From CAYJLC01 sp044426345 (lineage in GTDB: Bacteria; Bacillota; Clostridia; Oscillospirales; Butyricicoccaceae), in NCBI GenBank assembly GCA_044426345.1, contig JAWXUP010000007.1:1-64000 (forward strand): a DNA stretch of 64,000 bases, in the 5' to 3' direction. Both the position numbers and the translations under genes were made by a program. Shown here piece after piece: positions 1-8,026 of the stretch. How positions within the stretch are numbered: the stretch's first letter is position 1; each line of letters opens with the position of its first letter. Under the pieces are notes generated by a model. That model made no database searches and was not told the origin of the DNA. It was given only the letters and a program-made list of their open reading frames with translations.

Positions 1-36
1 CCGTCAAAATCTTTGATTTTGACGGAGGGAGCTAGC
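1..36. repeat. Palindromic R4-type repeat at the window edge
   Basis: Positions 1-11 and 15-25 are perfect inverted arms (CCGTCAAAATC / GATTTTGACGG, TTT loop), followed by GGAGGGAGCTAGCAC. The same words recur at about 22538-22593 and 38978-39032, so this is a dispersed intergenic repeat. It may extend beyond the window edge. Confidence 0.6.
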
Positions 37-51
37 ACAATTAAAAAAACA

Positions 52-96
52 TTGCACCCTGTAGGGGCGAACTGCGTTCGCCCCTACAGGGTGCAA
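52..96. repeat. R1 hairpin repeat, perfect 21-bp arms
   Basis: Arms 52-72 and 76-96 are exact reverse complements around a TGC loop; the core reads GTAGGGGCGAAC. It is the most symmetric of about a dozen R1 copies in the window (others at 22672, 39080, 39208, 39393, 40594, 40753, 48076, 61373, 63618, 63765 and 63923). Reading through it gives peptides such as GANCVRPYR, which are translation artefacts of the repeat. Nothing gene-like is seen in 1-171. Confidence 0.8.
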
Positions 97-171
97 AATA
101 TCGCCATTTTAAAAAAAATAACACACCGTAGACTTGTCTCACCGTTACTGCACCATAAAATATTTTCGCAC

Positions 172-210
172 AAAAAACCTCCAAACTTTTTATAGTTTGG
201 AGGTTTGATT
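172..210 (-). terminator. Rho-independent terminator
   Basis: Inverted repeat AACCTCCAAAC / GTTTGGAGGTTT directly past the stop of the minus-strand gene at 213-1850. On the minus strand it is followed by TTTTTTGTG. A nearly identical hairpin is at 31587-31616, also followed by R-type connector sequence. Confidence 0.8.
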
Positions 211-212
211 TT

Positions 213-1850
213 TTATTGAGTGAATTCTAAATTATCGAATGTCGTTGCAGAAATAAGACCAGATTCACTTTCGTGGTATGTGATATTAACTTCATCTCCT
301 ACGATTGTTATTGCTAATTCATCACTAATATCATAGTCTGCTGAGAAAATCTTATCTGGAACACTGTCAATTATAAATTTATACGATAATGTATTGTTAT
401 AAGTTTCGTTTGCAAATCTTACTATATTGCCAGTAATTTCAATCTCATCACCTTCTGGTTGGACGAACGAGTTTGAAGTGCCTAATGCGTTGTTGTAATC
501 TCGGAGTGCAACTGCGATACTTTCGCCAACACCAACGCTTGTGATATCAGAAACGGAAACAAACGCATATTGTTTGATAAGTCCACTATTATCTTTAAGA
601 GTCATAAAATATGATGCAATTCCGTTGTGATTAATTATAATCGGGAACGAAGCAGAATAACCGTATTGCTGAACTTTACCCTCTGCAGAAAGTTGCGCAG
701 CGTATTCTGTAGCACCACTCATTTGGTAAATTTTAGATTCTTTAGTAACCATATCTACCATAATAAAACCAATAGCAGATTCATCTGAACCAACGCTTGT
801 AAGACCTGTGAATAAATAGCAATTTCCATCGTTATAAATTATGATTTCACCACTACTAGATTGGAATTTATCTTGGTTTGAGAAGTTAAAAATACCGTGA
901 ACATATTCACCTTGGTTGTTGATTTGAGTCATAACGAAAGACTCTGGTTGAACTCTGTCCACCCAAGACGGAATGTTGTCTGTATCATATTTATCAAGCT
1001 CACCAGTTTGAGCATTTAGCACTAAAATTCCTGTAGCCTCAGGAAGTGCAAAAAGCCATTTGTTTGCATAAGTTGTGATAATCCAATATGGGTTACCTTC
1101 ATCATCAATTTCAAAAGAATAGTCTGTTAATCCAGCAAATAATTGACCTTTCATGATACGCACATAACGAGTGATATCATCAAAAAAGTATGAGTTTGGT
1201 TGATATTTAATAGCAGAATCAACAAATTCGATATCTTGTTGGTTTGTAGCTGAAACCATAATGTAACCAGCTGAACCATCAATATTTTTAAGCCATTTGA
1301 AGAAACCTGAATGCTCAAGAGGAACAACCCACACAAGTTCACCGTTAACTTGTTGAATTACAGGCTCGCCTAGATTTACCTGACTGCCGACACCGGGATT
1401 TTCACCAAGTTTTTTATCAGCAAGCGATTTTGCTAGTTCTTGGTCTACAATTGGAACTTGTGATAAATCTAAAGCTTGGATATCTTCAGAAAATACAGTT
1501 GTTTCAGGAGTTCCAAGTTGGTCACGATATGCTTTTGAATTAAAAAGTGGAGATGATGCGATGTTTGCAAGGAAATATAATCCCCATAATACAAGTAAAA
1601 TTGTAATAAGGCGTTTAAATCCTTTGGCATGCTTGTCGATATCAAACGTAAAACCACCATTACTATTTGGTTCAACGTGAATTGAACTCAAAACGCTGAA
1701 ACTATTTAGCACAACGTAAACTGATATTACAAAAAGCCACGTAAAAGCACCATCAATATACATAGGATTTAAGTTTGGAGTATTAACAATTAGCGAAATT
1801 AAAAAGAATAATGTTACGCCTAAATTCGTCCCTATTCGAACCTTCTTCAT
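213..1850 (-). CDS. Membrane-anchored protein of unknown function
   Basis: I do not recognise a named family. The 545-residue protein has three hydrophobic segments within about the first 100 residues (near 8-25, 35-55 and 80-100), then a long, mostly soluble part of about 440 residues, probably on one face of the membrane. That part has strand-rich stretches such as GELVWVVPLEH and GNPYWIITTY that resemble repeated small beta modules, but no catalytic motif is evident. The start is taken at ATG 1850 because the upstream in-frame ATG at 1865 lies inside the AAAGAGG ribosome site that serves it. It is a single gene with its own terminator. Function unknown. Confidence 0.8.
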   Translation of the reverse strand: MKKVRIGTNLGVTLFFLISLIVNTPNLNPMYIDGAFTWLFVISVYVVLNSFSVLSSIHVEPNSNGGFTFDIDKHAKGFKRLITILLVLWGLYFLANIASSPLFNSKAYRDQLGTPETTVFSEDIQALDLSQVPIVDQELAKSLADKKLGENPGVGSQVNLGEPVIQQVNGELVWVVPLEHSGFFKWLKNIDGSAGYIMVSATNQQDIEFVDSAIKYQPNSYFFDDITRYVRIMKGQLFAGLTDYSFEIDDEGNPYWIITTYANKWLFALPEATGILVLNAQTGELDKYDTDNIPSWVDRVQPESFVMTQINNQGEYVHGIFNFSNQDKFQSSSGEIIIYNDGNCYLFTGLTSVGSDESAIGFIMVDMVTKESKIYQMSGATEYAAQLSAEGKVQQYGYSASFPIIINHNGIASYFMTLKDNSGLIKQYAFVSVSDITSVGVGESIAVALRDYNNALGTSNSFVQPEGDEIEITGNIVRFANETYNNTLSYKFIIDSVPDKIFSADYDISDELAITIVGDEVNITYHESESGLISATTFDNLEFTQ

Positions 1851-2044
1851 AAAAACCTCTTTCATAAAACACTGTAGATTTGTTAACTTTAGATTACATT
1901 TGTAACCAAAGTGTATAATATTTAATAGTATACCACAATTTAGCTAAGAAATAAACAGTTAAATTGTTAACAAAAGTTATTAAGTACATTTGCAATACTT
2001 GACTTTGAGTCTAAATTAAAGATAAAGAAGCTCAGGAAAAAAAG

Positions 2045-2066
2045 AAACGCCCTTGAAAGGACGTTT
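2045..2066. repeat. Duplicate of the rpe terminator hairpin
   Basis: AAACGCCCTTGAAAGGACGTTT without its outer bases matches 2393-2414 at 21 of 22 positions. The two copies lie in direct orientation on either side of repeat element A1. The upstream stretch 1866-2044 is A/T-rich with no gene seen; it should hold the promoter of the 213-1850 gene, but I could not fix -35/-10 boxes there. Confidence 0.7.
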
Positions 2067-2391
2067 AAGACTGTCGAAAAAGAGGCAAGTTAAAAAAGAT
2101 AGCCAAAAGCAAAACTCCCCTTAACCTTAAAACAAAATTTCAAAGCACAAGCTAGCAGAGTAAAAATTTTTCAGAGAAAAATTATTTACGCAGTGGATTG
2201 ATACGGCTTGCTGATAAAACAAGCTGTGTTTTCGTCTTTTGGATACTTTGGGACGTCCCAAAGTATCAGCCACGCGGCGAGCGACTGCCGAGAAAAAAGA
2301 TAGCACAAGAGGTAAGTAGTAGAGGCTGGAAATAAAAAATTTATATATTTTGTCAAAAAGTCTATTTTTAAAATGAGTTTTTCTAAAAGCT
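2067..2391 (-). repeat. Element A, copy A1 (MITE-like)
   Basis: About 325 bp, reverse orientation to copies A2-A4. Shared landmarks: an end with GTCGAAAAAGAGG, a CTTAACCTTAAAAC block, AATTTTTCAGAGAAAAATT hairpin, a 26-bp perfect palindrome at 2242-2267 (half-site GATACTTTGGGAC), AGCCACGCGGCGAGCG, and the other end with TCAAAAAGTC. It has no usable reading frame. A ~35-bp internal stretch (CGGCTTGCTGATAAAACAAGC) diverges from the other copies. It is flanked by duplicated hairpins at 2045-2066 and 2392-2415. Confidence 0.8.
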
Positions 2392-2416
2392 AAAACGCCC
2401 TCGAAAGGACGTTTTC
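2390..2416 (-). terminator. rpe terminator
   Basis: AAAACGTCCTTTCGAGGGCG followed by TTTTAG on the minus strand, 11 bp past the rpe stop. It is one of the two direct hairpin copies flanking element A1. Confidence 0.8.
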
Positions 2417-2426
2417 ATAGGTATTA

Positions 2427-3104
2427 TTATTTCCAGTCGCAAGCTTGGTAGCCGTCGTTCATAACTTCTAGCATAACTTTTGTATGACAAGCTGTGTAGT
2501 CTCCGAAAACTGCTGAACCAGCTACGATTATGTTTGCACCAGCTTTAACAACTTCAGAAGTATTAGTAGATTTTAAACCACCGTCTACTTGAATGTCGCA
2601 AGAGTAGTTATTTTCTTTGATTTTTTTACGTAAATAAACTACTTTTTCAAGCATTTCTGGCATAAATGATTGTCCACCAAAACCAGGTTCTACAGTCATT
2701 ACTAGTGCCATATCAATAAGTGGTAAAAATTCGTCTAAAACTTGTACTGGTGTTGCAGGTTTAATAGCTATTGCAGCTTTTATTCCTGCATCTTTAATGC
2801 GTTTTATTTGTCCTAATGTATTTCCAAAAGATTCGTAATGCACTGTGATTATATCAGGGTTTGCAGCGATAAAATCTGGCAAGTATTGGTCAGGATTTTG
2901 AATCATCAAATGCACATCAAGAACAGCGTCTGAAAATTTTCTAATAGCTGACACAACACCTGCACCTATTGTTATATTCGGTACAAAATGTCCGTCCATA
3001 ACATCGATATGAACATATTGTGCACCTGCATTTGTTGCAAGCTCGATATCTCTTTGTAAATTTGCAAAGTCAGCTGATAGAATTGATGGCGATAATTTAA
3101 CCAT
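2427..3104 (-). CDS. rpe: Ribulose-phosphate 3-epimerase
   Basis: Interconverts ribulose 5-phosphate and xylulose 5-phosphate in the cytoplasmic pentose phosphate pathway. The 225-residue product has the whole TIM-barrel motif set: LSPSILSADF at the N-terminus, HIDVMDGHFVPN (metal and catalytic residues), DVHLMI, MTVEPGFGGQ, QVDGGL and VAGSAVF (phosphate loop). The start is ATG 3104, preceded by AAGGAGAG; an upstream in-frame start would add 26 unconserved residues. It stands alone between its own terminator and the HPr-like gene, rather than in the rsgA-rpe cluster known from other Firmicutes. Confidence 0.95.
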   Translation of the reverse strand: MVKLSPSILSADFANLQRDIELATNAGAQYVHIDVMDGHFVPNITIGAGVVSAIRKFSDAVLDVHLMIQNPDQYLPDFIAANPDIITVHYESFGNTLGQIKRIKDAGIKAAIAIKPATPVQVLDEFLPLIDMALVMTVEPGFGGQSFMPEMLEKVVYLRKKIKENNYSCDIQVDGGLKSTNTSEVVKAGANIIVAGSAVFGDYTACHTKVMLEVMNDGYQACDWK

Positions 3105-3242
3105 AAAGGTTTTCTCTCCTTGTAACGTTTTATTTTTTGTATCATATATTATAAATAAGCGTGGTTGCAAGCTACTGTCCACAAGGCAACCAATCGCTTT
3201 TTATATATAGAGCTGTTGCTTTTTTTACGACAGCTCCTAAAT

Positions 3243-3275
3243 AAAACCACCTTACGAAAGTAAAGTGGTTTTTTG
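3243..3275 (-). terminator. Terminator of the HPr-like gene
   Basis: AACCACTTTAC and GTAAGGTGGTT pair (one G-U), followed on the minus strand by TTAT. The hairpin also has T residues on the plus side. Confidence 0.7.
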
Positions 3276-3279
3276 GCTT

Positions 3280-3513
3280 TTACTGAATTTCTAAGTAAGA
3301 GTCTAATGCTTTGAATAGAGCTGAACCGTCAACGTCATCTGGAATAACTAATTCTAGAGGTTCGTTAATACCTAGTAAGAACATACCAAGTAATGATTTA
3401 GCATCTACCATACCGCTTTTGCTGTGAATCCAAATGTCGTAAGAGAACGCTGTAACGATTTGGTTAATTTTTTGAATGTCATTTGTGTTTTTAACTTTAA
3501 TTGCTTTTTTCAT
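3280..3513 (-). CDS. HPr-like protein lacking the phospho-His
   Basis: A 77-residue HPr-fold protein. It keeps the regulatory-serine region (VDAKSLLGMFLLGI, matching the Ser46 region of HPr) and the C-terminal helix. The active-site loop GIHARP is missing: the corresponding stretch reads NDIQKINQ, with no histidine, and is about four residues shorter. The only His in the protein is in DIWIHSKSG, elsewhere in the fold. It therefore probably cannot carry PEP-derived phosphate, but could be phosphorylated on serine by HPr kinase in the manner of Crh. No PTS genes lie nearby. ATG 3513 has a GGAGAG site. Family call is firm; role is inferred. Confidence 0.8.
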   Translation of the reverse strand: MKKAIKVKNTNDIQKINQIVTAFSYDIWIHSKSGMVDAKSLLGMFLLGINEPLELVIPDDVDGSALFKALDSYLEIQ

Positions 3514-3720
3514 AATGTTTCTCTCCTTTTATTAAGTGTTTATTACTTTATATATTGATTATATCACATAATTCTTAAAAAGGAAATTAAATTTATGTAA
3601 ATTATGGTTGTTTTTTTAATTAACACTTTGTAAGAAAACTGTGCAATTTAACATTTTTTGAACATTGTGCATAAAAAGTATCCATTTTTTTCTAAATTTA
3701 TATATTTTTGCGAATATCCG

Positions 3721-3749
3721 TTGAAATTCTTTTTAAATTATGCTATAAT
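3721..3749 (+). promoter_or_regulatory. Sigma-A-type promoter of dusB
   Basis: TTGAAA (3721-3726), 17-nt spacer, TATAAT (3744-3749), about 34 bp before the dusB start. Confidence 0.75.
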
Positions 3750-3782
3750 ATTTATAATTGACTAAAACTTAAATGGTGACGA

Positions 3783-4754
3783 ATGAAAATTAAAAATATT
3801 AAAATTGACGGAAAATTTATTTTAGCTCCAATGGCAGGCGTGACAGATAAAGCTTTTCGATATATTTGCAAAGAACAAGGTGCGGCACTTACCGTATCTG
3901 AGATGATAAGTGCAAAAGCGCTTACTTTTAACGATAAAAAAACACTTAGCTTGATGGAAAAATGCGACAATGAAAATCCATACGTTGTGCAAACTTTCGG
4001 TTCAGACCCTGATATTTTCAAGCAAGCGATTCCAATGATAATTGAGGCATCAAAGTGTGATATTATCGATATAAATATGGGTTGCCCAGCTCCGAAAATT
4101 ACTACTAATGGTGAAGGTTCGGCGTTGATGAAAACACCAGAACTGGCTGAGAAATTAATAAAAGCAGCAGTTTCTGTATCAACAGTACCAATTACGGTGA
4201 AATTTCGTAAAGGTTTTACAAATTTAGAACAAAATTATCTCGATTTTGGCAAAATGGCGGAACAAGCTGGTGCATCAGCTGTTTGTTTGCACGGTAGAAC
4301 GAGAACAGAAATGTATAGTGGTCACGCAGACTGGGATTCTATCGCAAAACTTAAACAGTCTGTAAGTATTCCTGTTATTGCCAATGGTGACGTTGTAAAT
4401 GGTGAATCAGCTCGCGATATTTTAACACAAACTGGTGCAGATTTTGCGATGATTGGCCGTGGAACTTTTGGAAATCCGTTTATCTTCGAGGAATGCAATA
4501 AGGCTATTTCTGGCCAAGATTTTGTAATGCCTTCTTTAGATAAAAAACTTGATGTTTTTGTTAGACAAATGGAGCTTGCTGCACATTTTAAAAGCGAAAA
4601 AATAGCAATGCTTGAAGCTAGAAAGCATTTTATATGGTATTTAAAAGGTGTAAATAATTCACGTATTTTCAAAGATAAAATAGCAAAACTTACTAATATG
4701 GACGAGATGTACAGCTTAGTTGCAGATATAAAAAACACATTATTAGATATATAG
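3783..4754 (+). CDS. dusB: tRNA-dihydrouridine synthase
   Basis: FMN enzyme that reduces uridines in tRNA to dihydrouridine using NADPH. The 323-residue protein shows the Dus signatures in order: LAPMAGVTD (FMN binding, near residue 15), DINMGCPAPKI with the catalytic Cys near residue 102, TVKFRKG, LHGRTRTEMYSGHADW, VIANGDV and MIGRGTFGNP, then the helical tRNA-binding C-terminal domain. The length is typical. The promoter at 3721 serves it, and the ECF sigma gene follows about 70 bp later. Confidence 0.93.
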   Translation: MKIKNIKIDGKFILAPMAGVTDKAFRYICKEQGAALTVSEMISAKALTFNDKKTLSLMEKCDNENPYVVQTFGSDPDIFKQAIPMIIEASKCDIIDINMGCPAPKITTNGEGSALMKTPELAEKLIKAAVSVSTVPITVKFRKGFTNLEQNYLDFGKMAEQAGASAVCLHGRTRTEMYSGHADWDSIAKLKQSVSIPVIANGDVVNGESARDILTQTGADFAMIGRGTFGNPFIFEECNKAISGQDFVMPSLDKKLDVFVRQMELAAHFKSEKIAMLEARKHFIWYLKGVNNSRIFKDKIAKLTNMDEMYSLVADIKNTLLDI

Positions 4755-4823
4755 TTCTTTATATAATAAATATATTATACAATATGAATTTTAATTATAC
4801 TTTAAAAAGTTTGGAGGTGCAAA

Positions 4824-5393
4824 ATGTCAAGTGAAGATAGTTTAGTTTCTAGGCTAAAGACTGGAGATATCAAAGCGTTTGAAGAGCTCGTTGAACTTTA
4901 TGATAAAAAAATATATAACTACGCATATGGTTTCACGCTTAATCACGAAGATTCGCTTGATATTACGCAAGAAGTTTTTTTGAAAGTTTATAAAAATATA
5001 GGAAAATTCAAAGAAAATGCATCGCTTTCAACGTGGATTTATAAAATTACTAGCAATGTTTGCATCGATGTTGCACGAAAAAATAATAGACATAAAACAG
5101 TTACGATAAATTCGGAAAATGAAGAATTTATTAATCAAATACCAGATAAAACACCGTTGATAGACGAAATTGTTGAGAATAATGAACTTTCTGCAGAACT
5201 TTCTTCTTCTATGAAAAAATTAGATTTTGATGCAAAACAAATTATCGTTATGCGAGATGTTTTGGGTTTGTCGTATAGTGAAATAGGTGATGCCTTAAAA
5301 CTCGAAGATGGAACAGTGAAATCTAAAATTTCGCGTTCTAGAAAAAAACTTAGAGAAATTCTTTTGAAAAAAAGGGAACAAAAAAGAAGTTGA
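4824..5393 (+). CDS. ECF-type RNA polymerase sigma factor
   Basis: A 189-residue group 4 (SigW-like) sigma factor. Region 2 covers about residues 10-85 (FEELVELYDKKIYNYAYG ... DITQEVFLKVYKNI ... WIYKITSNVCIDVARK). Region 4 covers about 125-180 (QIIVMRDVLGLSYSEIGDAL, then TVKSKISRSRKKLRE, the -35 recognition helix). The start has a GGAGGTG site. The anti-sigma gene follows 33 bp later, so the pair probably forms an envelope-stress or signal-responsive switch. The regulon cannot be read from this window. Confidence 0.9.
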   Translation: MSSEDSLVSRLKTGDIKAFEELVELYDKKIYNYAYGFTLNHEDSLDITQEVFLKVYKNIGKFKENASLSTWIYKITSNVCIDVARKNNRHKTVTINSENEEFINQIPDKTPLIDEIVENNELSAELSSSMKKLDFDAKQIIVMRDVLGLSYSEIGDALKLEDGTVKSKISRSRKKLREILLKKREQKRS

Positions 5394-5426
5394 TACGTCT
5401 AAATTAATACAAGCGAGGTGAGAATA

Positions 5427-6287
5427 TTGAATAAATGCGATAAATATGAAAATTTAATCAGCTTATATTTAGATGATATGCTGTTAAATTCAGAAATTGA
5501 AGATCTTTTAGAACATCTTGATTCGTGCGACCGTTGTCACGATTATTACGCTGATCTGAAACGTACGAGAGATAGTCTGAAAAATTTGAAAATTGAGTAT
5601 CCAGAAGACCTTTCGCAGTCTATACTTGATAAAATACAGCAAAATAAAGATGTGCAAATAGTTCAATACACTCCTCCAAAACGTAAGGCGTTTTATGCAT
5701 TACTTGCAACGTGTGCTTGTCTTGCTATTGTAATAAGCACCACAAGCTTTGATTTAGGATTCGGAAATAAAAAAGATACAGCTACAAGTCTTTCAACTAC
5801 AACTACAACTATGTCGATTGAACGTTCATCAAGTACACCAACTTCTAATAGTCAATCTCAGGAAGCCTCAATTGAGACTTTTTCAGAACCAATGGCTATA
5901 GCTGATGCAGAAACTGAAACGTTGACAGATGTTGAAGAAGTAGTGCCATCTTATGGCACTGCAGAGGTTTTCGATATACAATCTTCTATATCTGAGGCTG
6001 TAGATAGCTTGCAATCGTCTTCATTTTCAAACAGTGAACTTCTTTTAGATGATTATGCGTTCGTTTTTGAATTTGAGGGAATAGAAAATATAGACGATAT
6101 TTCAGGAAAAATTTTATTTTATGAGGATAATCTAATTTATTTAGAGGTGGAAAATACTATCTCTTTAATAGAAAATGTTATAATTACTTTGGAAAATTAT
6201 AACTACGAAATGATGACAGTGGATTTAAATGATTATCGTATTAGCTCAGAGGCAACAAGTGGAATTTTTATAATTCATACAAGCTAA
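5427..6287 (+). CDS. Zinc-finger anti-sigma factor
   Basis: The N-terminal domain has the HX3CX2C zinc-binding anti-sigma motif (HLDSCDRCHDYY, near residue 36). A single membrane segment (AFYALLATCACLAIVIS, about 90-110) is followed by a low-complexity Ser/Thr-rich linker and an acidic extracytoplasmic domain. It should hold the neighbouring ECF sigma factor at the membrane. I prefer the TTG start at 5427, which lies 6 nt after GAGGTG; the in-frame GTG at 5418 is part of that ribosome site. The outer domain is not recognisable, so the signal is unknown. Confidence 0.85.
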   Translation: MNKCDKYENLISLYLDDMLLNSEIEDLLEHLDSCDRCHDYYADLKRTRDSLKNLKIEYPEDLSQSILDKIQQNKDVQIVQYTPPKRKAFYALLATCACLAIVISTTSFDLGFGNKKDTATSLSTTTTTMSIERSSSTPTSNSQSQEASIETFSEPMAIADAETETLTDVEEVVPSYGTAEVFDIQSSISEAVDSLQSSSFSNSELLLDDYAFVFEFEGIENIDDISGKILFYEDNLIYLEVENTISLIENVIITLENYNYEMMTVDLNDYRISSEATSGIFIIHTS

Positions 6288-6329
6288 AGTGCAAAAATTA
6301 TAGTTTACAATTTACAATATGAACCAATT

Positions 6330-6361
6330 AAGACCCATAAATCTTATGATTTATGGGTCTT
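6330..6361 (+). terminator. Hairpin after the anti-sigma gene
   Basis: 14-bp perfect stem AAGACCCATAAATC / GATTTATGGGTCTT with a TTAT loop. The T tract after it is poor, so it may be a weak terminator. Confidence 0.6.
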
Positions 6362-6457
6362 AAACTATTTAAACAGCTATATAGTTATTGTATAAAAACA
6401 AGACGTAGCTCAAGCATAAAACTAAATTACAATGCATAAGGTAGCAAAAAATCTGCA

Positions 6458-7303
6458 CTACTTTTTACTTGAAAGCTTAAACCCATCTCCAAGAACTTCC
6501 CTCACGTCGGTTACAATCATAAACGAGTTATCATCAATTTCAGAGGCAAGTCGTTTGAGTCTAGGTATTTGCTGACGTCGAACAGCACATATTATAACAT
6601 TTTTGTTTTCCTTTGTATATGCACCAGTACCGTTGAGCAGGGTAGCACCACGATTTAATTTCGTACAAATTTCGTTTGCTATTTGCTCGTTATGGTCAGA
6701 GATTATATAAACTAGTTTCGCAAGGTCAGGACCCTCGATAACGCTGTCAATAAGCTTTGATGAAATCCATAATCCTACAGAGGCATAAAGAGCACTGTGT
6801 ATTGTGCCAAAAACGATAGCACCTAGTGTTACAACTACTAAATCTAGTAAAATCATTATTTGACCAAGACCTAAATGCGGATATTTTTTGTGAATTAATC
6901 GTGTGATGATGTCAGTACCACCGGTTGAACCACCAACGCTAAAGCTTAAACCTAAACCAAGTCCTACAGTAATACCACCATATAGAGAGCCTAAAAGTGG
7001 TTCAGTTTCAAAAACCACATATTGCTCTAGGATATTCATCATTACAGATGATACAACAATAGCATAGATTGTTAAAATCATAAAATGACGACCTAGCTTT
7101 TTATAACCAACTATGCTGATTGGTATGTTGAAAATCAAGAGCAATGTACCTGTTGGAACATTGGTTAAATAATTCACGATTACAGCCATACCAGAAAATC
7201 CACCAGGCGCTATTTCATTTGGTTGAAAGAAAACAGAAATTCCGATTGCATACAAAAAACAACCGATTGTAACTTTGACTAATTCTTTTAATAATTTATT
7301 CAT
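6458..7303 (-). CDS. YitT family membrane protein
   Basis: A 281-residue integral membrane protein: an N-terminal DUF161-type region of about five helices with GFSGMAVIVNYL and FSVGGSTGGTDIITRLI, and a C-terminal cytoplasmic DUF2179 domain (GATLLNGTGAYTKENKNVIICAVRR, shown in part). Family function is unknown; it is common in Firmicutes in multiple copies. The start is ATG 7303 after AGGAGA; ten residues upstream in frame are rejected. A hairpin separates it from the preceding gene, so it may be transcribed only by read-through of the Rnf-led cluster or from an unseen promoter. Confidence 0.87.
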   Translation of the reverse strand: MNKLLKELVKVTIGCFLYAIGISVFFQPNEIAPGGFSGMAVIVNYLTNVPTGTLLLIFNIPISIVGYKKLGRHFMILTIYAIVVSSVMMNILEQYVVFETEPLLGSLYGGITVGLGLGLSFSVGGSTGGTDIITRLIHKKYPHLGLGQIMILLDLVVVTLGAIVFGTIHSALYASVGLWISSKLIDSVIEGPDLAKLVYIISDHNEQIANEICTKLNRGATLLNGTGAYTKENKNVIICAVRRQQIPRLKRLASEIDDNSFMIVTDVREVLGDGFKLSSKK

Positions 7304-7317
7304 ACTATTTCTCCTGG

Positions 7318-7345
7318 GCAAAAAACCCCACAAAAAGTGGGGAGT
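7318..7345 (-). terminator. Intercistronic terminator hairpin
   Basis: On the minus strand CCCCAC-TTTTT-GTGGGG followed by TTTTTTG, between the unknown gene at 7351 and yitT, only about 8 bp before the yitT ribosome site. It could end the Rnf-led transcript or attenuate yitT. Confidence 0.7.
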
Positions 7346-7350
7346 TATTT

Positions 7351-8013
7351 TTAATAAATATCACTATTTTCAATTTGTTTTGACACGTAATATCCGTCGA
7401 TGAAAGCACTAGCAAAAACTTTTGGTTTTTCACCTTTTGAGCCATCACGTCCGATTGCAGAATAAAAACTTAACATATCGCCATTTTCTAGCTCAAAACG
7501 CAGAACAAAAGTGTGCATATAGCCTTCGTTGAACGTATGTACATCAAAGCTTAAACCTTTAGTATCACTTATGCCAGCAATTGTTGTATCATTACAGATA
7601 ACTTTGCAAGCACCAAAATTTTCCTTAACGGTAACAGTTGAACCATAAGCACTAGTCTCAACGTTTAAAGCATAGATGAAACCATTAAGAACAGCTAAAG
7701 ATTGATCATTTTGTACTTCATCTGGATTTTTTGCACTGAATTCTAACGATTTAATAGTGTCTTTTGCGTATTTTAAGCAAAGCGACTTCATTTTTGAATC
7801 GGTAATTAAATTATAAATCTCTTTACCGTCTGAAGTTACCGTCATTTCAATATCTGCAGGCTCGATGTTATCCATCAAGATTTTTTTGTAATTAATCATA
7901 TCTGCAAATTTTGTTGGCGTTAGCTGAAGTGAAAATTCGGTTAATTTACGCTTGATTTGTTCACTTTCGTTGCCCCATCTTTGCATAAAAAGTTCTGATT
8001 TGTTGCAATTCAT
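7351..8013 (-). CDS. Unknown soluble protein
   Basis: Not recognised. 220 residues, no signal peptide or membrane segment. The N-terminal half is helical and charged; the C-terminal half is predicted strand-rich (TFVLRFELENGDMLSFYSAI, then an invariant-looking SKGEKPKVFASAF). ATG 8013 has an AGGAGC site and lies 13 bp after the putative glycoside hydrolase gene, so it is in the same transcript. The genomic link to rnf is the only clue to its role. Confidence 0.75.
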   Translation of the reverse strand: MNCNKSELFMQRWGNESEQIKRKLTEFSLQLTPTKFADMINYKKILMDNIEPADIEMTVTSDGKEIYNLITDSKMKSLCLKYAKDTIKSLEFSAKNPDEVQNDQSLAVLNGFIYALNVETSAYGSTVTVKENFGACKVICNDTTIAGISDTKGLSFDVHTFNEGYMHTFVLRFELENGDMLSFYSAIGRDGSKGEKPKVFASAFIDGYYVSKQIENSDIY

Positions 8014-8026
8014 TTAAAAATGCTCC

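Noticed and set aside
13..195. Reading frame with VRPYRVQNIA-type peptide
   Set aside because: It runs through the R1 hairpin repeat; the same peptide words appear wherever R1 occurs.
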